Assembly (NCBI RefSeq): GCF_031844705.1
Contig: NZ_CP134609.1
Location: 2,976,001 to 3,040,000 of the forward strand
Reading direction: 5' to 3'
Length of the DNA: 64,000 bases
DNA from: Streptomyces sp. ITFR-16
Lineage (GTDB): Bacteria; Actinomycetota; Actinomycetes; Streptomycetales; Streptomycetaceae
Part shown: positions 9,793-18,575 of the stretch, piece after piece
How positions within the stretch are numbered: the first letter of the stretch is position 1
Layout: every line of letters begins with the position of its first letter
Program-made: the position numbers and the translations under genes
The notes under the pieces: model-generated
The model's database searches: none
What the model was told of the DNA's origin: nothing
What the model saw: only the letters and a program-made list of their open reading frames with translations

Positions 9793-10080
9793 ATGAGCGG
9801 ACCCGCCAAGGTCTACCTGCTCTGGCACGTGCACCACCAGGCCGAAGAGGACGCAGACGCGAGGCACTTCACCCACCCCGACGACTTCTGGTCCGACGAA
9901 GAAGCAGGAGACGATGTCAAACAGCTCGGCACCTATTCAAGCCGGGAACGGGCACAGGAACGCATTGAACGCGCGCGCAGCCTCCCCGGATTCGCCGACG
10001 AACCCAACTGCTTCTACATCGAGGAAGCAGTGATCGATGAGGACCACTGGACAGAGGGATACGTCACGGAATGCGGTTGA
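9793..10080 (+). CDS. Small acidic protein, probable immunity protein for the RHS toxin
   Basis: The 95-residue product begins with KVYLLWHVHHQAEED and carries D-V-K-x-L-G-x-Y-S-S, then ERAQERIERARSLPGF and EEAVIDEDHWTEGYVTE. I recognise this pattern from a small uncharacterised family (I believe DUF7336, from memory) found next to polymorphic toxins. It has no signal peptide and is strongly acidic, which suits neutralisation of a basic toxin tail in the cytoplasm. An A/G-rich leader with GGAAAGGATGGGAAG precedes the ATG. Codon use is less G/C-biased than in the flanking core genes. The last codons overlap the start of an IS remnant, so the extreme C-terminus may be altered. The immunity function is inferred from position and family habit. 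Confidence 0.65.
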   Translation: MSGPAKVYLLWHVHHQAEEDADARHFTHPDDFWSDEEAGDDVKQLGTYSSRERAQERIERARSLPGFADEPNCFYIEEAVIDEDHWTEGYVTECG

Positions 10081-10143
10081 TGCAGCGTTCGACGGCGTTG
10101 CGCTGCTTGTATCCCTCGCGGTCGAAGGCGGGTGACCTGCCGG
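10068..10143 (-). mobile_element. IS5-type transposase C-terminal fragment
   Basis: The minus strand reads GRSPAFDREGYKQRNAVERC followed by INRI, the well-known C-terminal motif of Streptomyces IS5-family transposases. Only about 25 residues survive. One edge overlaps the stop codon of the immunity gene and the other abuts a truncated regulator, so this fragment marks a recombination junction. Confidence 0.75.
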
Positions 10144-12315
10144 CCACCGGTGCCTCGCCGCACCGGCGGCCGCACTGACAGCCTGGTCCTGGTCACCGCC
10201 CGCGAGCCGCTCGAACTGCCCGAGTCCCTGCCGGCCTGGGTGCACCGGCTGGAGGTCGGGGCGCTGGACCCGGCGGGCGCGGAGGAGCTGCTGCGCGCGG
10301 TCTCCCAGGAGACGGAGCCGGGGCCGTACGGCTATCCGTCGAGCGAGGCGATCGCCGAGCTGTGCGGCGGGCTGCCGCTGGCGCTGCGGGTGGCGGGGTC
10401 CTCGCTCGGGGCGCGTACCCCGAGCGCCCTGGCCGCCGATCTCGCCGCGTACGGTCCGGTCCCGCCGGTCGAGCGGGCCCTGTGGCTGCGCTACACCGAC
10501 CAGCCCGAGCAGGCCAGGCGGCTGCTGCGACGGCTCGCGCTGGCCGGGCGGGCGAGCCTCGGCGCGGCGGCGGCCGCCCTGCTGTCGGCCGACGAGCAGG
10601 AGGCGGACCGGCTGCTGACGGCCCTGTCCGAGGCCGGGCTGCTGGACCATGTGCGCGGTTCGCGCTACCGGCTGCACACTCTCGTACGGGGCTTCGCCCT
10701 GGCCCGGCTGCTCGACGAGGAGGAGCCGGCCGAGCGCACGGCCGCGCAGGAGCGCCTCATCGCGAACTACGCGGAGCTGGCCGGTGCGGTGATCCGGATG
10801 GTGGACGGCAAGATGTCCACCCGGGCCGGGCAGTTCGGCTCGCACGGCTTCCGTTCGCTGGACGCGGCGCTGCGCTGGCTGGACGACGAGTCGAGCTTCA
10901 TCACGTCCGCGCTGCGGCACGCCGAGGGTGTCGACCAGGCCGCGGTGCTCGCCCTGCTGGGCGCGCTGTGCGACTACTGCCTGCTGCGCGGCGACCTCTA
11001 CCGGCTGGGCGAGATCAGCGAGTTGACGCAGGCCATAGACCAGGGGCTGCTGGAGCGGTCGGTGCAGTGGCGCACCGGTATCGCGGCCCGCCAGCTCGGC
11101 GAGCTGGACAAGGCCCGCACCACGCTGTCCTCCGTGGTCGGCCTGTACCGCGAGGCGCAGAACGACTCGGGTACGGCGCTGGCGCTGTGTTCGCTCGGCA
11201 TCACCCTGCACCACCAGGGCAATCTGACGGAGGCGGCGGCCCGGCTGCGCGAGGCGATCGCGCTCCAGTCCTCGGCGGGGCAGGACGAGGACCGCGCCTG
11301 GTCGATGCACGCGCTGGCGGCCGTGGAGCGCGACCGGGGCGCCCTGGCCGAGGCGGTGGAACTGCTGGACACCGCGCTGGCCCTGCACCGCGAGGGCGAG
11401 TCGCTGCACGGGGAGGCGTGGACACGGTTCCAGCTGGGCCAGGTGCTGCTGCGCATGGGCGATGTGACGCGGGCCGAGACCGCGCTGCGCACGGCCCTGG
11501 ATCTGTACGGGCGCACCCGGGACGAGCGCGGCGAGGCCTGGGCGCTGACCCAGCTGGCCCGCGCCCGGCTGCTGGACGGCGACCCGGCCCCGGCGGTCGA
11601 GCAGCTGAACGCGGCGCTGTCCCGGCACCGCGACAACGAGGACGCGCGCGGCGAGGCCTGGACGCTGTACTACCTGGGCCAGGCGCTGGAGGAGGCCGGC
11701 GACACCGACCGGGCGGTGCGTCAGCTGGAGCGGGCCCGCACGATGTTCTCCCGGATGCGGGACGTGTACGGGCTGGCGTGCGCCCGCCACCACTCGGGCC
11801 GGGTCACCCGTGACCAGCGGGCCGCGCAGACGGGCAACCTGCGCAACTCCGGTTTCGCCCGCCAGCTCCTGGTGGACGCGCGGGCCGACTTCCGGCGTAT
11901 CAAGGTCGCCCACGGCGAGGCCTGGACCTGTCTGGAGCTGGCCCTGATCGACGCGGGCAACCAGCGCGCCCCTCAGGCGCTGGAGCTGTGCGGGGAGGCG
12001 GCGGAGCTGTTCGACTCGTACGGCGACGCGCGCGGCGGCGACTGGGCCCGCTTCCTGCGCTGCACCCTGCTGCCGTACGCCTCGCCGGGCGGCATCGAGG
12101 TGGGGACAGTGGTGGCCCAGCAGGAGCTGGCCGACCTGATCGCGGCGGGTCATCCGACCCGGGACGCGAAGGTCGAGGACTGCGCGGAGGCGTTCCGCGT
12201 GATCCTGAACCGGGGCGTGACCCTGGAGGACGGCTGGCAGGCCTGGCACCTGGGCCTGACCCCGACCCGTCACGCCCGGGAGGTCATGGGCGTCAGGGTC
12301 CCGGCAAGGCCGTAG
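10144..12315 (+). pseudogene. NB-ARC/TPR regulator, 5'-truncated
   Basis: The frame opens directly at the IS junction and enters the middle of an NB-ARC-type ATPase (SLVLVTAREPLELPESLPAW, then GLPLALRVAG, the GLPL motif). A winged-helix-like segment follows, then about ten TPR-type helical pairs (residues about 230-600 of the remnant; repeated GEAWT/GEAWA motifs). The Walker A and B motifs and any N-terminal DNA-binding domain of an AfsR/SARP-like or STAND regulator are missing. No ribosome-binding site precedes the first usable start (ATG 10132, inside the IS scrap). The 3' end is intact. It is probably not functional, though a stable TPR fragment could still be made. Confidence 0.7.
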
Positions 12316-12348
12316 CCCCCGCCCCACCCGAGCCGGGCGGGCCGAGCG

Positions 12349-12563
12349 GGCCCGCCCGGCGCCTGAGGGCACACCGCACATGCCCCGCCGTACGGACCGG
12401 CCCCGGCGGCATTCCGGCCCGCCCGGCCCTTGAGGGCACGCAGGGGCCCGCCGGCCGGCCCCGCCCAGCGGCTCATGGCAGCCCGCGCCCGGACAACCCA
12501 CCGACGGCCGGCACCCGGCCCCACCAGGGACGCCGCATTCCGGCCCGCCCGGCGCCCGAGGGG
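12349..12563. repeat. Three degenerate copies of a GC-rich intergenic repeat
   Basis: The 440 bp between the TPR remnant and the binding-protein gene contains no convincing gene. Copies of the unit CATTCCGGCCCGCCCGGC followed by (G/C)CC(T)GAGGG occur at 12349-12372, 12408-12439 and 12535-12563; the first copy lacks the ATTC part. The unit resembles the dispersed 'CCGGCG-TTGAGG' repeats common between Streptomyces genes. Confidence 0.55.
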
Positions 12564-12706
12564 ACCCACCCGCGCCCGGCTCCGGCGCACACACGCCTCC
12601 GCCCGCGCCCCGCCGCACCCCGCCCGCAGCCCGCCCGCGCGAGCGGGCCCCGTTTGCCAAAGCGTTATCCGTACGCCCCTGAGTCTCCCCACCCCATCCC
12701 GCAAGG

Positions 12707-12739
12707 TCATGTATGCGCTTACGGAATGCGCATACATGA
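12707..12739. promoter_or_regulatory. Operator-like palindrome upstream of the sugar-binding protein gene
   Basis: Perfect 12-bp arms TCATGTATGCGC and GCGCATACATGA flank a 9-nt spacer. The left part, TGTATGCGCTTAC, is identical to the site at 16509-16524. The sequence TGTAWGCGCTTACA has the central CG and the TGTAA/TTACA halves of LacI/GalR-family operators. It lies 17 bp before the ATG, where a bound repressor would block transcription. Confidence 0.7.
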
Positions 12740-12756
12740 ATTCTTGGAGGAGCCGC

Positions 12757-14010
12757 ATGACCCGCACCGTCAGGACCGCCAGGTCCGCCGGCATCGCTGT
12801 CACGCTGGTGACGGCCCTCGCCCTGACCGGCTGCGGGGGCAGCGGTTCCGATCAGGCGAAGGCGGACGCCAAGCAGACCCTCACCGTGTGGGCCATGGGC
12901 GAGGAGGGCAACCGGATCCAGACGGTCGCCAAGGAGTTCACCGCGAAGCACCCCAACATCACCATCAAGGTGACCCCGGTCGGCTGGGACGTCGTGCACC
13001 AGAAGCTGCTGTCCGCCGCGGCCGCCGGCACGCTGCCGGACATGGCGCAGATGGGCTCCACGATGATGGGCGAGTTCATCGAACTCGGCTCCCTGGAACC
13101 GGTGGACACCAAGGTCTTCGACAAGAACGACTTCTTCCCGGCCACCTGGAACGGCAACGTCGTGGACGGCACCGCCTACGGCGTCCCCTGGTACGCCGAC
13201 ACACGGGCGCTCTACTACCGCACCGACCTCGCCGAGAAGGCCGGCATCGACAGGGCGCCGGCCACCTGGAAGGACATGCGCGCCCTCGCCGCCGCGTACA
13301 AGAACAAGGCCGGGACCGAGTGGGGCCTGTCCCTCCAGCCGGGCGGCGCCGGCGCCTGGCAGGGCTGGGCGCCCTACCTCTTCTCCGCCGGCGGTTCGCT
13401 GCTCGGCAAGGACGGCAAGCCGGCCCTGAACTCCCCCCAGTTGGTGCGGGCGCTCACCGAGTTCCAGCACTACTTCGACGCGGGCCTCGCCAAGAAGAAC
13501 TTCGTGCCGGGCCAGGACGTCGTGAAGGACTTCGCCGCCGACCGGATGCCGATGTTCGTCTCCGGCCCCTGGATCGTCCAGAACCTCGCGGAGCAGCAGC
13601 CCCAGCTGAAGGGCAAGTGGAAGGTCGCCCCGGTCCCGGCCGGCAGGACCTCCGCGTCCTGGGTCGGCGGCGCCTCGCTGGTGACGTTCAAGGACAGCGG
13701 GCACAAGGCGGCGGCCCAGGAGTTCACGAAGTACCTGACCACGCCCGAGATGCAGGCGCACTGGTACGAGACCTCCAAGGCGCTGCCCGCCAACAAGGCC
13801 GCCTGGGACCTGCCCGCGCTCAAGAACGGCGGTGACTCCCTGGCCGTCTTCAAGGAGTCGCTCGCCACCGCGAAGGACATCCCGCCGATGTCCAAGTGGG
13901 AGGAGTTCGCGGCCCAGATGGACAGCGCCCTGGAGAAGGTCGCCACGGGCACCGCCCCCGCCGCCGCTGCGGCGAAGCTCCAGAAGGCCACCGGGAACGT
14001 GGTGGACTGA
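12757..14010 (+). CDS. ABC sugar-transporter substrate-binding lipoprotein
   Basis: The 417-residue product has a basic N-terminus, a hydrophobic segment and the lipobox LTGC (Cys about 28), so it should be a lipid-anchored extracellular binding protein. The body is typical of family 1 binding proteins (MalE/UgpB-like): TLTVWAMGEEGNRIQTVAKE, then DMAQMGSTMMGEF and VPWYADTRALYYRTD. The ATG has a good site (GGAGGA, 5-nt spacing). Two expected membrane permease genes are not adjacent: the next gene is convergent, 39 bp away, on the other strand. The protein must therefore work with a permease elsewhere or be an orphan remnant. The palindrome just upstream suggests sugar-responsive repression. 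Confidence 0.85.
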   Translation: MTRTVRTARSAGIAVTLVTALALTGCGGSGSDQAKADAKQTLTVWAMGEEGNRIQTVAKEFTAKHPNITIKVTPVGWDVVHQKLLSAAAAGTLPDMAQMGSTMMGEFIELGSLEPVDTKVFDKNDFFPATWNGNVVDGTAYGVPWYADTRALYYRTDLAEKAGIDRAPATWKDMRALAAAYKNKAGTEWGLSLQPGGAGAWQGWAPYLFSAGGSLLGKDGKPALNSPQLVRALTEFQHYFDAGLAKKNFVPGQDVVKDFAADRMPMFVSGPWIVQNLAEQQPQLKGKWKVAPVPAGRTSASWVGGASLVTFKDSGHKAAAQEFTKYLTTPEMQAHWYETSKALPANKAAWDLPALKNGGDSLAVFKESLATAKDIPPMSKWEEFAAQMDSALEKVATGTAPAAAAAKLQKATGNVVD

Positions 14011-14049
14011 GCCGCCCGCACCCACCGACGGAGGGGGCCTCCCGGCGCC

Positions 14050-15633
14050 TCAGAGCCGGAAGATCCCGTACCCGAAGCCCTCCGCCCGGATCCGGCCCGC
14101 GCGCACCGTGACACCCGAGACCTCCAGCGGCGTGGCGGTGTCCGCCGGGGCCGCCGCCTCCCCGGGCTCGCTGCGGGGGTTGACCACCACCAGGTAGCGC
14201 CCGCCCCGCACATGGACCAGGGGGTAGCCGGCGTGCAGGACCTCCGTGCTCCCCGCGGGCCCCAGCTCCGGGGTCTCCTTGCGCAGGGCGATCAGCCGTC
14301 GGACCAGGTGCAGCAGCGATCCGGTGTCGGCGCGCTGCGCGGCGACCGTCGGGCGGCCCGGGTCCGGGTCGACGGGCAGGTAGAGCGCGTCGGCCGGGGC
14401 CGTGGAGAACCCGGCGTTGGGCGAGTCGTCCCACTGCATGGGCGTACGGGAGCCGGCGCGGTTGTAGCGCGGGCCGAGCCGGCTGCCCTCGCGCTCCGGC
14501 AGCCCGGGGACGTACCGCATGCCGATCTCGTCCCCGTAGTAGATCGCCGGCAGCGTCGGCCAGGTGAGCTGGAACGCGAAGGCCGCCGGGAGCTGTTCGG
14601 CGGTGCGCGGCCCGCACGCGAGCCGGGAGAAGTCGTGGTTGGCGGTGGGCAGCACGATGAGCCCGGCGTCTGCGATGGTCTCGGTGGCCCGGCGCCAGCC
14701 GTCCAGGAAGGTCCCCGGGGAGCCCTGGCCGCCGGCGTCGAAGTAGGGGGCCCGCGGCTCCCACTGCTCGCTGACCGTGCCCTCGAAGTTGTTCCACAGC
14801 GAGCGCAGCGCCAGACCGTCGTCCTCGGCGCCGAACTGCAGGAAGAAGTCCGCGTGGAAGCCCGCCGGTACGGAGACCGCCGGGTCGCCCCACTCCGACA
14901 GCAGCGCCGCGTGGGGGTGCTCGGCGTCGAGCCGGGCGCGCAGTTCGCGCCAGAGCCCGACGGTCTCGGCGTGGCCCGGGTCGTCCTTGACCAGCGAGGC
15001 GGCCATGTCCACGCGGAAGCCGGACAGGCCGAGGGACAGCCAGTGGTCCATGATCTCGTACAGGGCCTGCCGGTTGGCGCGCGGGCCCTCGGCGTCGACG
15101 GGCTGCCGCCACGGCTCGGCCGGGTCCATGCGCGCGTAGCCGAAGTTGAGAGCGGGCTGCGACTCGAAGAAGTTCGGCTTGTAGAAGCCGGGGCGGGTTC
15201 CGGGCGAGGCGACGAAACCCTCCGGCCGCTCGCCGGGACCGGCCCAGATGTAGCGGTGGTCGCCGGGGTCGCCGGCCGAGGCGGTGAACCAGGGGTGCCG
15301 GTCCGAGGTGTGCCCCGCCACCAGGTCCAGGAGGACCCGGATGCCGCGTCGGCCCGCCGCCTCGACCAGCCGGGCGAGGTCGTCGTTGGTGCCGTAGCGG
15401 GGCGCGACCGTGAAGTAGTCGCTCACGTCGTAGCCCGCGTCGTCGAACGGCGAGGCGAAGCAGGGGTTGAACCAGACGGTGTTCACACCGAGCCAGGCGA
15501 GGTGGTCGAGCCTGGCCTCGATCCCGGCGAAGTCCCCGATGCCGTCGCCGTCGGAGTCGGCGAAGCTCTGCGGATAGATCTGGTAGAGGACGGCGTCGGC
15601 CAGCCACTCGCGGGCGGGACGGGACGAGGTCAT
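14050..15633 (-). CDS. Glycoside hydrolase family 13 enzyme (alpha-glucosidase/amylase-like)
   Basis: The 527-residue product starts like cytoplasmic alpha-glucosidases (WLADAVLYQIYPQSFADSDG). Its catalytic residues can be placed: the nucleophile Asp209 in GFRVDMAAS, the acid/base Glu247 in LLSEWGD, and the stabiliser pair His333-Asp334 in TANHDFSR. There is no signal peptide, so it acts on imported oligosaccharides. The ATG overlaps the stop of the upstream endonuclease/phosphatase gene by 4 bp (ATGA), so the two form one operon. It faces the sugar-binding protein gene and very likely belongs to the same sugar regulon. The exact glycosidic bond cut cannot be read from sequence. Confidence 0.85.
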   Translation of the reverse strand: MTSSRPAREWLADAVLYQIYPQSFADSDGDGIGDFAGIEARLDHLAWLGVNTVWFNPCFASPFDDAGYDVSDYFTVAPRYGTNDDLARLVEAAGRRGIRVLLDLVAGHTSDRHPWFTASAGDPGDHRYIWAGPGERPEGFVASPGTRPGFYKPNFFESQPALNFGYARMDPAEPWRQPVDAEGPRANRQALYEIMDHWLSLGLSGFRVDMAASLVKDDPGHAETVGLWRELRARLDAEHPHAALLSEWGDPAVSVPAGFHADFFLQFGAEDDGLALRSLWNNFEGTVSEQWEPRAPYFDAGGQGSPGTFLDGWRRATETIADAGLIVLPTANHDFSRLACGPRTAEQLPAAFAFQLTWPTLPAIYYGDEIGMRYVPGLPEREGSRLGPRYNRAGSRTPMQWDDSPNAGFSTAPADALYLPVDPDPGRPTVAAQRADTGSLLHLVRRLIALRKETPELGPAGSTEVLHAGYPLVHVRGGRYLVVVNPRSEPGEAAAPADTATPLEVSGVTVRAGRIRAEGFGYGIFRL

Positions 15634-16475
15634 GGGGCGGGAACCTCCGGGGACGGGGACGGGGACGGTCGGTGTGCGAGGGGCGCGAGGTCCACGACGG
15701 CGTGGACGGGCAGGTGGTCGCTCGGGCGGGGGCCGTCACCGCGCACCGTGTCGACGCCCGCCGAGGGGATACGGCTGCCGCGCGGGGCGAGGATCCAGTC
15801 GATGCGGTCGCCGTCCGGGACGGGCGGCGCGTGGTCGTGGAAGGTGCCGTAGGCCGGGCCGCGCGCCTCGGCCGTGTCCCAGGTGTCCAGCAGGTCCGCC
15901 CCGGCGAGCAGGGTGTCGTACGCGGCGCTGCGCCCGGCCGGGGCGTTGAAGTCGCCGGTCACGAGGTACGGGATGTCCGCGCACCGCGTGGTCAGCCACT
16001 CGGCGAGCAGCCGGGCCGAGCGCAGCCGGGCGTGGTCGCTCAGGTGGTCGAAGTGGGTGTTGACGGCGCACAGCTCGCCGCCGGTGGCCCGATCGCGGAA
16101 GCGGGCCCAGGTGGCCATGCGGGGGCAGCCGCCGCCCCAGGTGTTGGAGCCGGGCACCTCGGGGGTGTCGGAGAGCCAGAAGTCCCCGTGCGCCAGGAGG
16201 GCCAGGCGGCGCCGGTCGTGGAACAGGGCCATGAACTCGCCGCGGGTGCCGCCCTCGCGGCCCTGGCCGGTCCAGACGTACTCGGGCCCGAGCCCGGCCG
16301 CCAGATCCCGCACCTGGGCGTGCAGCCCCTCCTGCGTACCGAGCAGATGGGGCCGCTCGCTCCGCACGGCGTCCACGGCGGGGCCGCGCCGCCCGGACCA
16401 GGGGTGCGGCGCGCCGTCCCAGTCGACCTGGAGGTTGAACGTCATGACCCGCAGGCCGTGCCCGGTGTCCGTCAC
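15630..16475 (-). CDS. Endonuclease/exonuclease/phosphatase (EEP)-family protein
   Basis: The 281-residue product has the EEP fold motifs in order: MTFNLQVDW, GTQEGL (catalytic Glu), NTHFDHLSDHARLRSA, TGDFNAP and SDHLPVHA (catalytic Asp-His). The family includes nucleases, sphingomyelinases and phosphodiesterases, so the substrate is open. No secretion signal is evident. The GTG start follows a weak GGGACGG. It is the first gene of an operon with the GH13 gene, and an operator-like site lies 34 bp upstream of the start. Confidence 0.8.
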   Translation of the reverse strand: MTDTGHGLRVMTFNLQVDWDGAPHPWSGRRGPAVDAVRSERPHLLGTQEGLHAQVRDLAAGLGPEYVWTGQGREGGTRGEFMALFHDRRRLALLAHGDFWLSDTPEVPGSNTWGGGCPRMATWARFRDRATGGELCAVNTHFDHLSDHARLRSARLLAEWLTTRCADIPYLVTGDFNAPAGRSAAYDTLLAGADLLDTWDTAEARGPAYGTFHDHAPPVPDGDRIDWILAPRGSRIPSAGVDTVRGDGPRPSDHLPVHAVVDLAPLAHRPSPSPSPEVPAP

Positions 16476-16508
16476 TGTGCCGTCCCGCTGTCCCGCGTAC
16501 GCGCTTCC

Positions 16509-16524
16509 TGTATGCGCTTACATG
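16509..16524. promoter_or_regulatory. LacI-type operator upstream of the EEP/GH13 operon
   Basis: The sequence TGTATGCGCTTACATG is near-palindromic and shares 13 consecutive bases with the site in front of the sugar-binding protein gene 3.8 kb away. Two copies at the heads of the convergent units imply one shared regulator, which is not encoded in this window. Confidence 0.7.
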
Positions 16525-16692
16525 CCAGGGCAGACGTTAGCCCCGCCGCCCTTCGCACGGCAAGAGGAGCCGTCCGGCGGAACTCCGGGGCGGGAGGACC
16601 CGCGGACACGACAACGCGGGGGCACAGCGCCCGGCGGTGGTGTCCGCACCTCCCGTCCGCTCTGCCCCCGCCCGCGGCTACCGCCGCACCCG

Positions 16693-16941
16693 CTACTTCC
16701 GCTGCGCGGAGCCCGCCGCCACGCCCTTGGCCCCCGCGTCGCCGGACGCCACCGCGTCCGGGTCCGGCGCCTCCTCGAAGTCGACCCGGCCCATGTGCCG
16801 GTTCATCGACTTCATCAGCAGCCACACGCCCGCGGCGAGCGCCGCGAAGACGATGAAGCCGAGGACCCCCGGGGTCACCTTGTTCTTGTCGAGTTCCTCG
16901 GCGAGCGGGACGAGGTGCGTCAGTGCCTGAGTCGCGTACAT
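16693..16941 (-). CDS. Small single-pass membrane protein downstream of mca
   Basis: The 82-residue product (start ATG 16941) has one membrane segment (VLGFIVFAALAAGVWLLM) and a charged C-terminal tail. The ATG falls one base after the mca stop, so translation is probably coupled. An alternative ATG (16950) would overlap mca by 8 bp. This small gene sits behind mca in other Streptomyces as I remember them. Function is unknown. Confidence 0.75.
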   Translation of the reverse strand: MYATQALTHLVPLAEELDKNKVTPGVLGFIVFAALAAGVWLLMKSMNRHMGRVDFEEAPDPDAVASGDAGAKGVAAGSAQRK

Positions 16942-16942
16942 A

Positions 16943-17824
16943 TCAGGCATTGTCGCGGATGCCCGCGAAGAGGTCGCTCTCGGGGAGGGAGGTATCGACG
17001 AGCGACTTCGCCAGCTCGTACTCCTCCGTCGGCCAGACCTCGCGCTGGATGTCCATCGGCACCCGGAACCAGCCGCCGTCCGGGTCGATCTGCGTGGCGT
17101 GCGCGATCAGCGCCTTGTCCCGGATCTCGAAGAAGTCCGCGCAGGGAACGTGCGTGGTCAGCGTGCGTTCGGCGCGCTCGAACTCCTTCCAGCGCTCCAG
17201 CCACTCCGCGTACGGCGACTCCATGCCGCGCGCCAGCAGCGCCTCGTGCAGGGCCACCGTGCGCGGCCGGTTGAAGCCCTGGTTGTAGTAGAGCTTCTGC
17301 GGCGTCCACGCGGGGCCGAACTCGTCCTCGGGGAACTTCTCGGTGTCCGCGGCTCCGTCGAAGGCGATCATCGAGATCGTGTGGGTCATGATGTGGTCGG
17401 GGTGCGGGTAGCCCCCGTTCTCGTCGTACGTGGTGATGACCTGCGGCCGGAACGCGCGGATCTTGGCGACCAGCCGGCCGGCCGCCACCTGCTCGTCCTC
17501 CAGCGCGAAGCAGCCCTCGGGCAGCGGCGGCAGCGGGTCGCCCTCGGGCAGCCCCGAGTCGACGAAGCCGAGCCACTCCTGCTTGACGCCCAGGATCTCC
17601 CGGGCCTCGTCCATCTCCTTCTTGCGCACCTCGTGGATGTTCTCCTCGATGTACGCGTCGCCCTGGAGTTTCGGGTTGAGGATGGAGCCACGCTCGCCTC
17701 CCGTGCAGGTCACGACCAGCACGTCCACCCCCTCGGACACATACTTGGCCATGGTGGCCGCGCCCTTGCTCGACTCGTCGTCGGGGTGGGCGTGTACGGC
17801 CATCAGTCGAAGCTGCTCAGTCAA
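16943..17824 (-). CDS. mca: Mycothiol S-conjugate amidase
   Basis: Mca cleaves mycothiol S-conjugates of electrophiles and antibiotics, releasing a mercapturic acid for export and recycling glucosaminyl-inositol. The 293-residue product is full length. It carries the zinc-binding motif HAHPDDES (His13, Asp16) and the third ligand region YPHPDH (His141-His144) of the PIG-L/LmbE deacetylase superfamily. The GGERGSILNP segment is typical of Mca and helps separate it from MshB. It is cytoplasmic, and the downstream small membrane gene is translationally linked. Confidence 0.93.
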   Translation of the reverse strand: MTEQLRLMAVHAHPDDESSKGAATMAKYVSEGVDVLVVTCTGGERGSILNPKLQGDAYIEENIHEVRKKEMDEAREILGVKQEWLGFVDSGLPEGDPLPPLPEGCFALEDEQVAAGRLVAKIRAFRPQVITTYDENGGYPHPDHIMTHTISMIAFDGAADTEKFPEDEFGPAWTPQKLYYNQGFNRPRTVALHEALLARGMESPYAEWLERWKEFERAERTLTTHVPCADFFEIRDKALIAHATQIDPDGGWFRVPMDIQREVWPTEEYELAKSLVDTSLPESDLFAGIRDNA

Positions 17825-17975
17825 GACTCGATCCTCAGTGATTGGTCGCCGTCAAAGGGTGCCGTCCCGCAGGGACGTCGGTGTGGGGTGGCGGTCGTGT
17901 GGCGGGCGGGGGCTTCTATAGTGACCGAAGGCGGGGGTGGAAAATTCCTCGATCCCCGGCACGGGAGGAACGATC

Positions 17976-18392
17976 ATGACCGCGGTGCGCGAGGCGCTTC
18001 CCGAGAACCGCTACGGCCGCTCGGCCGACCAGCGCGCGGACCGCAAGCTCAAGATCATCGGCGCGGTCCTGGGGGCCGTGGTGCTGGGTGTGATCGGCTG
18101 GATCGGCTACAGCTATGTGAGCGGCCAGGGCCTGAGCGCCGAGGTGATCAAGTTCAAGGTCGTCTCGGACGAGAAGGTCGAGGTCCATCTCGAGGTCCGC
18201 AAGGACCGGGACGCCAAGGGCTACTGCACCCTGCGCTCGCAGCGCAAGGACGGCACGGACGTGGCCCGCAAGGACTTCCGCTTCGACGAGGACACGGACA
18301 GGATCGACCGCGTCCTGTCGCTGCGTACGACGTCCCGGGCGACCAGCGTCGAGCTGCTGGGGTGCACGGACGACGGCGGGGCGTCACGTTGA
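17976..18392 (+). CDS. DUF4307 single-pass membrane protein
   Basis: The 138-residue product has a short cytoplasmic N-terminus, a membrane segment (IIGAVLGAVVLGVIGWIGYSY) and an extracytoplasmic domain (VIKFKVVSDEKVEVHLEVRK) characteristic of DUF4307, an actinobacterial family of unknown function. The start was set at ATG 17976 because GGGAGG lies 7 nt upstream; the frame continues 39 bp further 5' without a signal. It diverges from mca. Confidence 0.85.
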   Translation: MTAVREALPENRYGRSADQRADRKLKIIGAVLGAVVLGVIGWIGYSYVSGQGLSAEVIKFKVVSDEKVEVHLEVRKDRDAKGYCTLRSQRKDGTDVARKDFRFDEDTDRIDRVLSLRTTSRATSVELLGCTDDGGASR

Positions 18393-18575
18393 CCGCCGCA
18401 CGCGCGTCCTGACTCGCCCCTACCCGCGCTGACCTGCGGATTCGCAGGACCATCCTTTTACCTTCTCCCCCTTTTCCCGGTGAATTGTTAGGCTCGTGGT
18501 TTCGCCCACCCGTAGGAGCGCATGCTTCCGGGTAGGGCGTTGCTTTGTATTCCCAGTACCGACGAGGAGCACCCT

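Noticed and set aside
9937..14025. 1,362-codon minus-strand open frame across the TPR remnant and the sugar-binding protein gene
   Set aside because: It is antisense to recognisable proteins, rich in Arg/Gly/Pro/His, has no domain and arises from GC-rich codon structure.
16616..16681. GCGGGGGCA/TGCCCCCGC inverted repeat as the terminator of the mca operon
   Set aside because: A 9-bp stem with a 48-nt loop is weak; it may be chance in this GC-rich spacer.
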